DNA of 64,000 nt from positions 744,001 to 808,000 of the forward strand of contig CAWEBQ010000002.1 in assembly GCA_963807385.1 (NCBI GenBank), in the 5' to 3' direction. This DNA comes from JBDTSW01 sp963807385. Lineage in GTDB: Bacteria > Actinomycetota > Thermoleophilia > Solirubrobacterales > 70-9. Under the pieces are notes generated by a model. The model saw only the letters and a list, made by a program, of their open reading frames with translations. It made no database searches and was not told where the DNA came from. The position numbers and the translations under genes are program-made. This document shows positions 1 through 8,270 of the stretch, one piece after another (within the stretch, counting starts at the first letter, position 1; each line of letters begins with the position of its first letter).

Positions 1-466
1 CCGAATCGGCCAGCTCGGCGGCGGCCGCGATCCGGCGCAGCTCCTCCTCGTCCTTGGCGCGCCGCAACCTTCCCGGCAGCCCCTCCGTCGCGACCAGCTC
101 GACGTCCTCGCCAACCGCCGCCTCGAGCTTGCGCAGGGACCGGACACTGGTGCGGGCCTCGTCGTAGCCGACGCGCCCGTGCAGGCGCCCGGCCAGCTCC
201 GCCAGGGGCTGCCCCTCGGCCTCGACCCGGTCGAAGGCCTCCTCAACCTCGCGCTCGGCGCGGTGCGTGTAGCGAAAGTCCGTGAGGAACAGGCGCTCGT
301 CGGCGCCGACGACGCAGAGCGCGCTCGTCCCGGTGAAGCCGGTGAGCCAGAACACGTCGGCCTGCGCCTCGCGCCCGGAGTCGCCCGGGTTGACGAGGTC
401 GGCGACGATGAGCTGGTCGAGCCCCTCGGCGGCCACGGCCTCGGCCAGGCGGTCGGCCCGCGTCAC
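1..466 (-). CDS. Xaa-Pro peptidase (M24 family), N-terminal part
   Basis: The first 155 codons of a gene that runs off the left edge. The start is GTG at 466, whose GTGA overlaps the aroQ stop codon, so the two are translationally coupled. The visible part reads as a creatinase N-terminal domain, with the run VFWLTGFTGTSALCVVG near residue 32 and a YDEART segment near residue 100. This domain precedes the metal-binding catalytic domain in aminopeptidase P and Xaa-Pro dipeptidases. The metal ligands lie outside the window, so activity cannot be judged. A peptidase directly after aroQ is a common bacterial arrangement, often followed by efp. The family call is fairly secure; the substrate (dipeptide or longer peptide) is not. 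Confidence 0.8.
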   Translation of the reverse strand, partial: MTRADRLAEAVAAEGLDQLIVADLVNPGDSGREAQADVFWLTGFTGTSALCVVGADERLFLTDFRYTHRAEREVEEAFDRVEAEGQPLAELAGRLHGRVGYDEARTSVRSLRKLEAAVGEDVELVATEGLPGRLRRAKDEEELRRIAAAAELADS

Positions 467-903
467 GCCGACAGCTCCCTCACCAAAAGCCGGAGCGCCT
501 CCGCGTAGCCCTCGGGCCCCTTGCCCGAGACGACCGCCCGCACGACGCCCTCGAACACCGAATTGCGGCGCCACTCCTCGCGGGCCTGAACATCCGAGAG
601 GTGGACCTCTACCGCCGGAACGCCGCTCAGCTCGAGCGCGTCGCGGATCGCATACGCGTAATGGGTCCAGGCACCGGCGTTCACCAGGGCGCCGTCGGCG
701 GTCTCCGGCAGACGGTGCAGGTACTCGACGAACTCACCCTCGCTGTTGGTCTGAAAGAAGATCGGCTCGAGGCCCAGATCCGCGGCGAAGCCCTTGATCT
801 GCACCTGCAGCTCGTCCAGCGTGAGGTGGCCGTAGTGGGCCGGGTCCCTCCGCCCGAGCGTGTCGAGGTTGACGCCGTGGAGCACCGCGACCCTGTTCTT
901 CAT
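463..903 (-). CDS. aroQ: 3-dehydroquinate dehydratase, type II
   Basis: Converts 3-dehydroquinate to 3-dehydroshikimate, the third step of the shikimate pathway; cytoplasmic, usually a dodecamer. The 146-residue length is normal for the type II enzyme. The N-terminus VAVLHGVNLDTLGRRDPAHYG carries the catalytic Arg and Tyr (Tyr24). The run LVNAGAWTHYAYAIRDAL matches the conserved substrate-binding stretch, and EVHLSDVQAREEWR holds the catalytic His. Its ATG overlaps the 3' end of the aroK-aroB fusion by 4 nt, so it belongs to the tight aroC-aroKB-aroQ operon. The next gene downstream is an Xaa-Pro peptidase. Confidence 0.96.
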   Translation of the reverse strand: MKNRVAVLHGVNLDTLGRRDPAHYGHLTLDELQVQIKGFAADLGLEPIFFQTNSEGEFVEYLHRLPETADGALVNAGAWTHYAYAIRDALELSGVPAVEVHLSDVQAREEWRRNSVFEGVVRAVVSGKGPEGYAEALRLLVRELSA

Positions 904-2429
904 CCGCGCAGCTCCTCCACCGCGGCGCGGACCCTATCCGCATCCAGGCGCACACCGAACTCGGGCTCGCCCGGGCGCGGGAGCAACACGAAGCCCAGGC
1001 CCTCCGCCGAGGTCCGCTTCTTGTCGCGGCCGACCGCGGCCAGGACGTCATCGATCTGAATCCGGGCGTCGAGCGTCACCGGGAGCCGGCGCGCCGCCAG
1101 CAGCGCCTCGACCTCGTCGCGCAACGCCGCGGCATCGCTCAGGCGCAGCGCGGCGAGCAGGCCCAGGCCGACGGCCTCGCCATGCCGGTAGACCCGGTAG
1201 GACCCCGCCGCCTCGATGCCATGGCCGACGGTGTGACCGAGATTCAGCGTCGCCCGCCGCGAGCCATCCCGCTCATCGGCCGCGACGACCTCCAGCTTCG
1301 TCGCCGCGCAGTCCACGACGAGCGGAACGAGGGCCTCCGGGTCGAGTTCCCCGATCGCACGCACGCGCGCCCAGCTCTCCCCGCCCGCGATCAGGGCGGT
1401 CTTGATCACCTCGACAAACCCGGACGCGAGCTCCTCCGCGGGCAGCGTGGCAAGGGTCGCGACATCGGCGACCACGGCCGCGGGCTGGTGGTAGGCGCCC
1501 ACGTAGTTCTTGGCGGTGCCGAGGTCCACCCCGGTCTTCCCGCCGTATGCGGAATCCACCTGGGCGAGCAGGGTGGTCGGTACCTGGACGACCGGAATCC
1601 CGCGCTGGTAGGCGGAGGCGCAGAACCCGGCAAGATCGCCGACTACGCCGCCGCCGAGCGCGACGACGTGGTCTGAGCGGGTCGCGCCTGCGTCGGCGAG
1701 GGCCTCGAGCACGCGCTCGGCCTCGGCCATCGTCTTCGCGGCCTCTCCCGCGGGCACGATGATCGCGCCCTCGATCCCGGCGGCCCTTGCGTAGCGTGGC
1801 GCGACGTTCGTGTCGCTCACGCCGAAGGCATCCCCGGGTCCGATCGTCCCCGCCATCGCGAGGATGTCCTTCCCGATCCACACCGGGTACGAGCCGGATT
1901 CGGCCTCGGCCCAGATCAGATGGTCGGCGGGTCCCGCCGCGAGCGAGCGCACGGCGTCGAGGGCCTCCGGGACCGCGTCGGCTGAGAGCAGCGTCACGTC
2001 CGCGAGCTCGCGGTAGATCGGGTCGCGCTCGGAATGCATGCGCATGAACTCGGCCTCATCGCCCGCGAGCGGGCGGTTCGAGCGCGAGGCCCGGCGCCAC
2101 AGCTCGGCCGGCGGGATCCGGAGCCACACGACGGTGTAGGCGTGAAGCGCATCCCGCACCCTCTCGGAGAGCACGGCGCCGCCGCCCAGGGCGACCGCGT
2201 CGTGCCCGCCCTCGAGCACCTGGAGGACCAGCTCGGACTCCCGGCGGCGAAACTCGTCCTCCCCGTGGGCGGCGAAGAACTCGGGGATGGAGCTACCGAG
2301 CTGGTCGGCCAGCAGCAGGTCCGTATCGGCGACGTCCAGGCCCTGCGCCCGCGCGTGGCGAAGGGCGCGGGATTTCCCCGCGCCCATGAACCCGGTGAAG
2401 ACGAGCGCCGCTGGCGCTACCGCCGCCAT
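900..2429 (-). CDS. aroKB: Shikimate kinase / 3-dehydroquinate synthase fusion
   Basis: One 509-residue polypeptide with two pathway enzymes. Residues 1 to about 165 are shikimate kinase: P-loop GFMGAGKS near residue 14, DTD Mg/shikimate site, FRRRE arginine, GGGAV, and the RSNRPLAGD lid. The rest is 3-dehydroquinate synthase: VALGGGVVGDLAGF NAD site, PTTLLAQVDSAYGGKTGVD, EVIK (metal-binding Glu), LNLGHTVGHGIE and RHGEAV (metal-binding His). No stop or frameshift separates them. The reading frame stays open upstream to 2738 inside aroC, but ATG 2429 is chosen because the kinase domain starts there and it overlaps the aroC stop by 13 nt. The two activities are sequence-based; fusion of aroK with aroB is known in some bacteria. 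Confidence 0.94.
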   Translation of the reverse strand: MAAVAPAALVFTGFMGAGKSRALRHARAQGLDVADTDLLLADQLGSSIPEFFAAHGEDEFRRRESELVLQVLEGGHDAVALGGGAVLSERVRDALHAYTVVWLRIPPAELWRRASRSNRPLAGDEAEFMRMHSERDPIYRELADVTLLSADAVPEALDAVRSLAAGPADHLIWAEAESGSYPVWIGKDILAMAGTIGPGDAFGVSDTNVAPRYARAAGIEGAIIVPAGEAAKTMAEAERVLEALADAGATRSDHVVALGGGVVGDLAGFCASAYQRGIPVVQVPTTLLAQVDSAYGGKTGVDLGTAKNYVGAYHQPAAVVADVATLATLPAEELASGFVEVIKTALIAGGESWARVRAIGELDPEALVPLVVDCAATKLEVVAADERDGSRRATLNLGHTVGHGIEAAGSYRVYRHGEAVGLGLLAALRLSDAAALRDEVEALLAARRLPVTLDARIQIDDVLAAVGRDKKRTSAEGLGFVLLPRPGEPEFGVRLDADRVRAAVEELRG

Positions 2430-3583
2430 CCGATGCGCTCCTCGTAGGCCCGGAGCGCTGCGAGGACGTCGTCCATGTGGTCGCCGCCGAGCTTCTCGCG
2501 GTAGGCGCGCGCCAGGACCAGCGCGACCATGGCCTCGCCGACGACGCCGGCAGCGGGGACCACCGTCGAGTCCGTGCGCTCGCGGAGCGCCTGCGCGGGC
2601 TCGAGGGTCTCCGTATCGACGCTCCGCAAGGGCTTGGTCAGGGTCGAGATCGGCTTCAGGGCCCCGCGGACCACGAGGTCCTCCCCATTCGTCATCCCGC
2701 CCTCGACGCCGCCCGCGCGGTTCGTTTCGCGGTACCACCCCCGCTGCTCCGAGTGAAAGATCTCATCGTGCGACTCCGAGCCGGGCCGGGCCGCGACCTC
2801 CCAGGCCTCGCCCAGCGAGACGCCCTTGACCGCCTGGATCGACACCACCGCCTGGGCGAGGCGCGAGTCCAGCCGCTCCTCCCAGCTCACATGCGAGCCG
2901 ATTCCGGGAACGAGGCCGAACGCGCGCACCTCGAAGATCCCGCCGAGGCTCTCGTTCGCCTTGCGCAGGCGGTTGATCTCCTCGACCATCTCGGCTCCCG
3001 CTTCCTCGTCGAGACAGCGGACCGGCGAGTCGTCGACGCCCGCGAAGTCGGCGGGCGTGAGCGCCTGGGGCTCCGGTGCGGCGACGGAGCCGATCCGGAT
3101 CACGTGGCTGTGGACCTCCACGCCGACCGCCCGCAGGAACTCCTTGGCCAGCGCCCCCGCCGCGACCCGTGCCGCGGTCTCACGCGCCGAGGCGCGCTCG
3201 AGCACGTTACGCGCGTCGGTGAAGCCGTACTTCTGCAGGCCGGCGAGGTCGGCGTGGCCGGGGCGCGGGGTGTGGACTTCATCGACCTCAGCGTCCACCG
3301 GCCACGGGTTCATCCGCTCCTCCCAGTTGGCGTAGTCGCGGTTCGCGACCAGCATCGCCACGGGGCTGCCGAGCGTGCGGCCGTGGCGAAGGCCGGAACG
3401 GACCTCGACCGCGTCGCTCTCGATCTTCATCCGCCCCCCTCGGCCGTGGCCGAGTTGGCGCCGCGCCATGTCGCGATCAAGGCGCTCGCGCACGACCTCG
3501 AGCCCGGCGGGCAGGCCCTCAACGATCGCCACGAGCCCGGGCCCGTGGGACTCGCCGGCGGTTGTGAAGCGGAAGGCGGCCAT
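2417..3583 (-). CDS. aroC: Chorismate synthase
   Basis: Last step of the shikimate pathway, 5-enolpyruvylshikimate-3-phosphate to chorismate, using reduced FMN. 388 residues, a normal length. Visible signatures are RRQLGHGRGGRMKIE near the N-terminus, GLRHGRTLGSPVAM, PRPGHADLAGLQKYGF and ASARETAARVAAGAL, all characteristic of AroC. The open frame continues upstream to 4165 through the PilP-like gene in another frame, but conserved sequence begins at MAAFRFTTAGESHG, so ATG 3583 is the start, preceded by a TGAGGCGG ribosome-binding site. It heads aroC-aroKB-aroQ, and sits just downstream of the pilMNO genes. Confidence 0.96.
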   Translation of the reverse strand: MAAFRFTTAGESHGPGLVAIVEGLPAGLEVVRERLDRDMARRQLGHGRGGRMKIESDAVEVRSGLRHGRTLGSPVAMLVANRDYANWEERMNPWPVDAEVDEVHTPRPGHADLAGLQKYGFTDARNVLERASARETAARVAAGALAKEFLRAVGVEVHSHVIRIGSVAAPEPQALTPADFAGVDDSPVRCLDEEAGAEMVEEINRLRKANESLGGIFEVRAFGLVPGIGSHVSWEERLDSRLAQAVVSIQAVKGVSLGEAWEVAARPGSESHDEIFHSEQRGWYRETNRAGGVEGGMTNGEDLVVRGALKPISTLTKPLRSVDTETLEPAQALRERTDSTVVPAAGVVGEAMVALVLARAYREKLGGDHMDDVLAALRAYEERIGWRR

Positions 3584-3611
3584 CGTCCGCCTCAAAGGTA
3601 GGGATTGCGTG

Positions 3612-3632
3612 GCCGCCCGTGCGGTGGGCGGC
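3612..3632. terminator. Hairpin between the PilP-like gene and aroC
   Basis: A perfect 7-bp inverted repeat, gccgccc and gggcggc, around a 7-nt loop in the 61-bp gap between the last pilus-assembly gene and aroC. There is no T tract, so a role as terminator or attenuator is only a possibility. Confidence 0.3.
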
Positions 3633-3644
3633 GTGCAGCCGAAT

Positions 3645-4469
3645 CTAGAACCTGCCCGCGACCTTGCCGGGCTTGTCGATCTCGACTCGGCTGATCTTGC
3701 GAAGCGCCAGGCGATACTTGACGCCGTCGGGCGCGTAGTCGATCGAGGCGCCCTCCCCGCGGGCCATGACGAGGTAGCGGCAGGTGTTGGGGCTGGGCTC
3801 GCACCTCCCCGTCGTGTCAACGACGGTGGCCTCGTTTGAGATCGTGAACACGGCCTCCTCCCCCGACTCCGCAACGCCGAGAAAGACCGCCACCGGCTTG
3901 TTGTTCGACGGCAGCAGGGAGAGCTGCTTGACGCCGTTTCGCTCGACCGTCGACCCGACCGGACCGGTGACCACATCGATCCGCCAGGCGAGGTAGAGGG
4001 CCTCGGCCTCGGGAGGCTTCGGAGGCGGTGAGGTGGAGGCGGGCGAATCCGGCGTGGCCGCGGGCTGTCCCCCGCCGCCCGGATCCGTGCTGCCTGCGCT
4101 GGTCGCGGTGGCTCCCGGCCCGGGCCCGGTCGGCTCCGCGCCGAGTCCCATGCCCGCCAGACCACCGCCGTCCGTCGGCGGAAGCTTGAAATGCTCCGCG
4201 AAGGGGTTCTTTTGCTTCAGCTCGTCGAGCCGCTTCTCGTAGTCGCGGACCGAGACGTTCTCGACCAACACCGCGGGCTCGGTAGCTGCCGCCTCGAGGC
4301 CCGCCCCGCCCGACTCCGCGAGCGGGGGCGCCGCGGGGCTCGCGGAGCGCGAGAGCAGCATCGGGACCGCGACCAGCGCGACGAGTAGAGCCGCGGCGGG
4401 GATCAGCAGCCTGCGGTCGCGCAGGTCGCGTACGACGTCGACGATGAGCTGTGGCGGCCTCAGCTTCAT
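3645..4469 (-). CDS. Pilus assembly protein, PilP-like position (unassigned)
   Basis: 274 residues, following pilO with a 4-nt overlap. A short cytoplasmic N-terminus is followed by one membrane segment at about 20-40 (LLIPAAALLVALVAVPMLL). Then come a region containing DYEKRLDELKQKNPF near residue 80, a Pro/Gly/Thr-rich linker at about 95-155, and a C-terminal beta-rich domain. That domain has repeated short strands, such as AVFLGVAESGEEAVFTIS, and two cysteines in a GRCEPSPNTCRYL loop. The NPF stretch followed by a beta domain recalls PilP, and the place after pilM-pilN-pilO is the same, but I cannot see a firm homology. Likely part of the inner-membrane alignment complex of the pilus. Confidence 0.7.
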   Translation of the reverse strand: MKLRPPQLIVDVVRDLRDRRLLIPAAALLVALVAVPMLLSRSASPAAPPLAESGGAGLEAAATEPAVLVENVSVRDYEKRLDELKQKNPFAEHFKLPPTDGGGLAGMGLGAEPTGPGPGATATSAGSTDPGGGGQPAATPDSPASTSPPPKPPEAEALYLAWRIDVVTGPVGSTVERNGVKQLSLLPSNNKPVAVFLGVAESGEEAVFTISNEATVVDTTGRCEPSPNTCRYLVMARGEGASIDYAPDGVKYRLALRKISRVEIDKPGKVAGRF

Positions 4470-5377
4470 GGGGCGGGCGCCGGGGTGGTGCTGGATGCCG
4501 GGGTCGGGACGGCGGGGGCCGTCCCGGCCGGCGCCGTGGGCGTCGCGCCAGCCGTGAGGCCATCCACCGGCGGTGCAAGGTAGGTGGTGACCGCCAGGGA
4601 CGCGGCGAGCGGCGGGTCGTCCGAGGGCGGAGCGTCCGGCTCGCTCTCGAGCGGGGTGAGGCTGAAGCCGTCGATGGTGAGGAGGCGCCCGCTGACCCCC
4701 GCCCCGCCCTTGTTGGACTTCACCAATCCGTCAAGCCCCTCCAGGAAATCCGCGATCTCGAAGAACCCGCCGCTGAAGGTCAGGTTGTAGGGCATGACCG
4801 GCAGGCTCGCGGTACCGACGGCGGCGCCGAGGGGCAGGCTCGCGGCCGCGGCTTCCGTGGCCGGAGCTACCGGGATCGCGGCCGTTGCCGCACCGGCCGT
4901 CGGGTCGGTCGCGCTGGGCGCCGCGGCCGCGGCGGGTGTCGCCTCGGCGGCCCCTGGCTCCGGGGTCTCACCCTCCGGAGCCGGCTCGGCCGGAGGCTGG
5001 GTGGGCGCGGGCGGCGGCGTGGCGGGCGCGGCACTGGGGCTCTCCGCTGTCTGCGAGAGCGCGATGCTGTCGAATCCCACCTTGGCGCGGTCGGAGATCC
5101 CCTGAAGCTCGACCAGCAGGCTCGAGGTGTCCGCGTCCTTCGGGACGGCCTTGCCCAGTACCACCAAGCGGTGGTAGTTGTCGTCGTAGTCCTTCTGCGC
5201 GCTCTTCGCGGTTGCCACCAGCTGCTCCTGGGCGGCGACCGCCGACTCGAGCTCGGCCACCTCGTCTCCCAGCTGCTTTGCCTCGTCGCGCTTGGGGGCG
5301 AGGACGACGAACCAGAAAGCCGCGATCAGCCCCAGCAGTGCGAACCCGGCGACGATGCCCAGGTCGCTGCGCTTCAT
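4466..5377 (-). CDS. pilO: Type IV pilus alignment protein PilO
   Basis: 303 residues. An N-terminal membrane helix (about 8-28, GIVAGFALLGLIAAFWFVVL) is followed by a coiled coil (about 30-62, rich in Glu/Ala with DEVAELESAVAAQEQL). Next comes the globular PilO domain, with YHRLVVLGKAVPKDADTSSLLVELQ and, later, NLTFSGGFFEIADFLEGLDGLV. A long Ala/Pro/Glu-rich insertion (about 110-180) splits the domain and both termini are low complexity, unlike short proteobacterial PilO. It overlaps pilN and the next gene by 4 nt each. Known role: heterodimer with PilN, linking the PilM ring to the pilus. Assignment rests on fold order plus neighbours. Confidence 0.87.
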   Translation of the reverse strand: MKRSDLGIVAGFALLGLIAAFWFVVLAPKRDEAKQLGDEVAELESAVAAQEQLVATAKSAQKDYDDNYHRLVVLGKAVPKDADTSSLLVELQGISDRAKVGFDSIALSQTAESPSAAPATPPPAPTQPPAEPAPEGETPEPGAAEATPAAAAAPSATDPTAGAATAAIPVAPATEAAAASLPLGAAVGTASLPVMPYNLTFSGGFFEIADFLEGLDGLVKSNKGGAGVSGRLLTIDGFSLTPLESEPDAPPSDDPPLAASLAVTTYLAPPVDGLTAGATPTAPAGTAPAVPTPASSTTPAPAP

Positions 5378-6210
5378 CGGGCCACCCCCGGCACCAGGTT
5401 CTCGGCCGCGTCGCGAGCCTTGCCGGTCTGCCCGGCGATCGAGTCTCCGGCCTGCTGCTCCTGCCCCTGGGCGTCGCCGACCGCCGGATCGGACACGGTC
5501 TCGGCGGCGGGAGTCGCCTCGCCGGGGACGCCGGGTGCAGTGGTGGGAACCGTGACCGCGTCGAACGCGGCGACGATCGAGAACTCGTAGACCGGCACGT
5601 CGGCCTCGCAGCCGGTCGTCGCCGACGCCGTCGGCCCGACCGCGGCCTTGCCCTCCTCCGCGGAGCGGGCGGAGCGGTCAACGCCGACGCGCGTGACGCC
5701 GTCGATGTCCTCCAGCGCGGCCGCCAGCTCGGCGACGGTGTCCTGGTGTGCGGTGCAGCCGTCGATCTGGAGTGCCGGGCCGGTGGCGCCCTCGCGGAGG
5801 CTGCTGGCCGAGGAGCCCTCCAGGGTGATTCCGGGGGCGGCTGTTCCGCTGACGTTCGTCAACTGGATCTTGGCCGGCAGGATGAGGGCGAGCTCGCGCA
5901 GGACGCGCTCCCAGTCGAACCTGCTCCTAGCCAGGGAGTCCACCGTCAGCGTGCGGGCCTCCTTGACGGCGGCGAACTCGGCGTACGGTGCCAGCGCTTG
6001 CGCCGTCTCGGTCGCGGCGGCCTGTTGGACCTCGAGGCCTGTGATCTCCTCCTCGCGGTCGGAGATCTGGTTGTTGGTGAAGACGACCGCCGTGACCCCG
6101 GCCAGCGCCAGGGCCAGCGCTCCGACGAGCAGGTAGGCGACGGGGCCGGTGCGCATCGGCGCGCGGTCGCCTCTGCGGTCCTCGAGTGGGATCAGATTGA
6201 CGGGGCGCAT
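5374..6210 (-). CDS. pilN: Type IV pilus alignment protein PilN
   Basis: 278 residues. It starts with RPVNLIPLEDRR, the N-terminal motif that in studied systems docks into the groove of PilM. One membrane segment follows at about 24-46 (VAYLLVGALALALAGVTAVVF), then a coiled-coil stretch (ISDREEEITGLEVQQAAATE). The ferredoxin-like domain contains WERVLRELALILPAKIQLTNVSG and, later, VAELAAALEDIDGVTRVGV. Two extra cysteines (DGCTAH, TGCEADV) may form a disulfide outside the membrane. The Pro/Ala/Glu-rich tail is low complexity. It is 3 nt from the pilM stop and overlaps pilO, so pilMNO is one transcription unit. Confidence 0.92.
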   Translation of the reverse strand: MRPVNLIPLEDRRGDRAPMRTGPVAYLLVGALALALAGVTAVVFTNNQISDREEEITGLEVQQAAATETAQALAPYAEFAAVKEARTLTVDSLARSRFDWERVLRELALILPAKIQLTNVSGTAAPGITLEGSSASSLREGATGPALQIDGCTAHQDTVAELAAALEDIDGVTRVGVDRSARSAEEGKAAVGPTASATTGCEADVPVYEFSIVAAFDAVTVPTTAPGVPGEATPAAETVSDPAVGDAQGQEQQAGDSIAGQTGKARDAAENLVPGVAR

Positions 6211-6213
6211 CCC

Positions 6214-7371
6214 CTACTCCTCGAGCGCCAGGCCGTAGGAGAGCGTAAGCCGGGTGGCCTCCGCCTCGCCGAGGTGTGAGAGCGCCTCCGGGCGACCGAG
6301 CTCGAACGGCTGTCCCAGCTCGCGCTGGAGGCGGTCGGCGAGCCCCGCGATCATCGTCCCGGGACCGCACGCGACCACGCCATCCACCGGAAGCGCGCCA
6401 TCCTGGGCTGCGTAGTACTCGAGCGAGAGCCGCAACTCGTCTGCCAGCCGGGCGGACCCCTCGGCGAGCGCATCGCGCGCGGCCGCGACGGTCTCCGGGT
6501 CGCCCTCCATCTCCTCGAGAGGCCGCTCGAGACCGGTGTGGACCAGCCACTGGCGCGCGTGCTCGAGGGTTAGCCCGCGCCGCTCGGCCAGCTTCTGGGC
6601 GATGCCCTCAACGCCGAAGGGCGAGACCCGGGTGAAGACGCAGGTCGAGCCCCGGGCGACCGCCAGGTTGGTGACGTCGCCGAAATTGCAGTAGAGCTTG
6701 GCGGGGCCGAGCTTCTGGCCCTCGCCCTGCGGCGGCACGTCCACTTCGCCCATCGCGACCCGCTCCTCGTAGCTCAGGCCGGTCCCGGTTGGGGCCGAGA
6801 CGAAGCTCGCGGCCCCAACGGCCGCGTGAACTCCGCCGTGGAGCGCGCGGACCATCCCGAAGGCGGAGAGGTCGATGCCGGCGGGACGCAGTCCCGCGCG
6901 GCCCATGGCCTCCATCAGACGGGTCAACATGTCGCGACGGGCGGCCACGGCGACCACGTCCATCCGCGGCGCGCCGTCCTCAGCCACCGAGTGCCCGATC
7001 GTCTGCCACTCGAGCACCGACTGCTCGAGGGGCATCGGCAACTCGTCCTGCGCCTGAAAGCGGACCGCCGTGTCAAGCTCCTCCGGGTTCTCGATCAGCG
7101 GCAGGCGAAGCGTGCGCACAGCCACCCGCTGGTTCGCGATACCCAGGCGGACCGTCTTGGAGAGCTTGTGCGTCGCGAAGAGCTCCTTGAGCGCATCGCC
7201 AAGCGCCTCGACATCAGCGACCTCGCCCTCGTGGAAGACGCCCGAGTCCAGCGGCATCGTGGCGAAGCCGGCGAGCTCGGTGCGCCCGTTGGTTCTGATC
7301 TCGGTCGCGGCGATACTTCCCGCCTCGACGTCGAGACCGACGAGTGCCTTGTTCTTCGTGCCTGAGAGCAT
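6214..7371 (-). CDS. pilM: Type IV pilus actin-like ATPase PilM
   Basis: 385 residues with an actin/FtsA-like fold. LVGLDVEAGSIAATEI is the phosphate-1 region at the N-terminus. Also visible are VRFQAQDELPMPLEQ, the VVAVAARRDMLTRLMEAMGRAGLRP stretch typical of PilM, and a C-terminal VVACGPGTMIAGLADRLQRELG phosphate-2/adenosine region. Cytoplasmic; forms the ring under the pilus that binds PilN. The open frame extends to 8208, over the peptidase gene, but ATG 7371 is the start: conserved sequence begins there and a sigma-28-like promoter lies 29 nt upstream. First gene of the pilM-pilN-pilO-PilP-like unit, which may read on into aroC. Confidence 0.93.
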   Translation of the reverse strand: MLSGTKNKALVGLDVEAGSIAATEIRTNGRTELAGFATMPLDSGVFHEGEVADVEALGDALKELFATHKLSKTVRLGIANQRVAVRTLRLPLIENPEELDTAVRFQAQDELPMPLEQSVLEWQTIGHSVAEDGAPRMDVVAVAARRDMLTRLMEAMGRAGLRPAGIDLSAFGMVRALHGGVHAAVGAASFVSAPTGTGLSYEERVAMGEVDVPPQGEGQKLGPAKLYCNFGDVTNLAVARGSTCVFTRVSPFGVEGIAQKLAERRGLTLEHARQWLVHTGLERPLEEMEGDPETVAAARDALAEGSARLADELRLSLEYYAAQDGALPVDGVVACGPGTMIAGLADRLQRELGQPFELGRPEALSHLGEAEATRLTLSYGLALEE

Positions 7372-7400
7372 CTGAGAGAGGGCGTACCTGCCCGAGAGAA

Positions 7401-7429
7401 CAATCGGCCCCTCCGGGCCTTTACTTGAG
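7401..7429 (-). promoter_or_regulatory. Sigma-28/WhiG-type promoter of pilM
   Basis: Read on the minus strand: CTCAAG (7429-7424), 15 nt, GCCGATTG (7408-7401). The -10 box matches GCCGATAA at six of eight positions. CTCAAG is a recognised variant of the CTAAAG -35 element of FliA/SigD/WhiG promoters. The box lies in the 98-bp gap between the prepilin peptidase and pilM and would give a leader of about 20-25 nt. The sigma assignment is by consensus only. Confidence 0.65.
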
Positions 7430-7469
7430 CCCTGCGGACGCCGCTGGACGCCCAGCCCTGGCCCTCCGG

Positions 7470-8233
7470 TCAGCCGCCCAGGAAGTTGTCCTCGTACCAC
7501 TCGACGATGTCGTCGCCGAACCAGAGGCCCAGGACGCCGCCGAGGGCGAGGAACGGGCCGAATGGGACGGCCTGCTTGCGCGCGCCGGATCCGTGTCGGG
7601 CGATCAGCAGGCCGCCGACGAGCGCCCCGGCGGCCAGGCCGATCAGGAGGGCCGGCGCTACAGCCCGTCCGAGGTAGAGGCCCATCATCGCGACGAGCTT
7701 CGCGTCGCCCATCCCCATCCCGCGCGGATAGGCCAGCGCGATCAGGAAGAGAAAGCCGCCGGCCGCGACCGCGGCTATCCCCCGCTCGACGAGGTCGTCG
7801 GGATCGATGCGGCGACGATCGCGATCGCGGCCACGGCGCCAAAGAGGACGACCGCGTTGGGGATGATCCGCAGGTCGAGGTCGGTGAGCGTGATCGTGAC
7901 GAGGACCGCGCAGAAGGTGAGCCCGAGCGCCAGCTCCGCGGCGTCGTCGGTGTCAAGGATGAGCACGGTGGTGGCAAACAGGAGACCGGTGCCCAGCTCG
8001 GTAAACGGGTAGCGCGGGGAGATCGGCACCCCGCAGGAGTGGCAGCGGCCGTGCAGGAGAAGCCAGGAGACGACCGGCACGTTGTCCCTCGCCCTGATCT
8101 CGGCCCCGCAGCCGGGGCAGCGGGAGCGCCCCGTGACCCAGTTCTCCCCCCTCGGCAGCCGGTACGCGAGCACGGTGATGAAGCTGCCGAGAACGAGCCC
8201 TGCGACAAACGCGATTGCTGCGGCGGCGATCAC
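7470..8233 (-). pseudogene. pilD: Prepilin peptidase, split by a one-base frameshift
   Basis: Cleaves prepilin leaders and N-methylates the new terminus. The GTG start at 8233 opens a frame with LVLGSFITVLAYRLP, the zinc-binding pairs CPGC and CHSC, and the first catalytic Asp in LTDLDLRIIPN. That frame stops at 7775. The rest, in another frame, carries on as IDPDDLVERGIAAVAAGGFL and then the second catalytic motif GMGDAKL (from 7718), ending at 7470. The switch lies near 7805-7815 (minus-strand GCCGCATCGATCCC), where one base seems missing. Joined, the protein would be about 254 residues, the normal length. Either a true mutation, which would block pilin processing unless another peptidase exists, or a sequencing error. 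Confidence 0.85.
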
Positions 8234-8270
8234 CTCGTTCAGCCTAGATTCCAGCTCGGCGGCGGATCGC

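Noticed and set aside
179..508. Long open frame on the plus strand over the peptidase and aroQ genes
   Set aside because: It is the complement of a clear coding region and shows no family features. The same holds for many other long plus- or minus-strand frames opposite real genes in this high-GC DNA (for example 4451-5590, 8082-9692, 23339-25324, 28236-30122, 33596-35494, 50611-52221).
2430..2738. N-terminal extension of the aroK-aroB protein up to 2738
   Set aside because: The extension lies wholly inside aroC, is Arg/Gly-rich and lacks conserved sequence; the kinase fold starts at 2429.
7372..8208. N-terminal extension of PilM to 8208
   Set aside because: It runs antisense-free but out of frame through the prepilin peptidase gene and crosses the pilM promoter.
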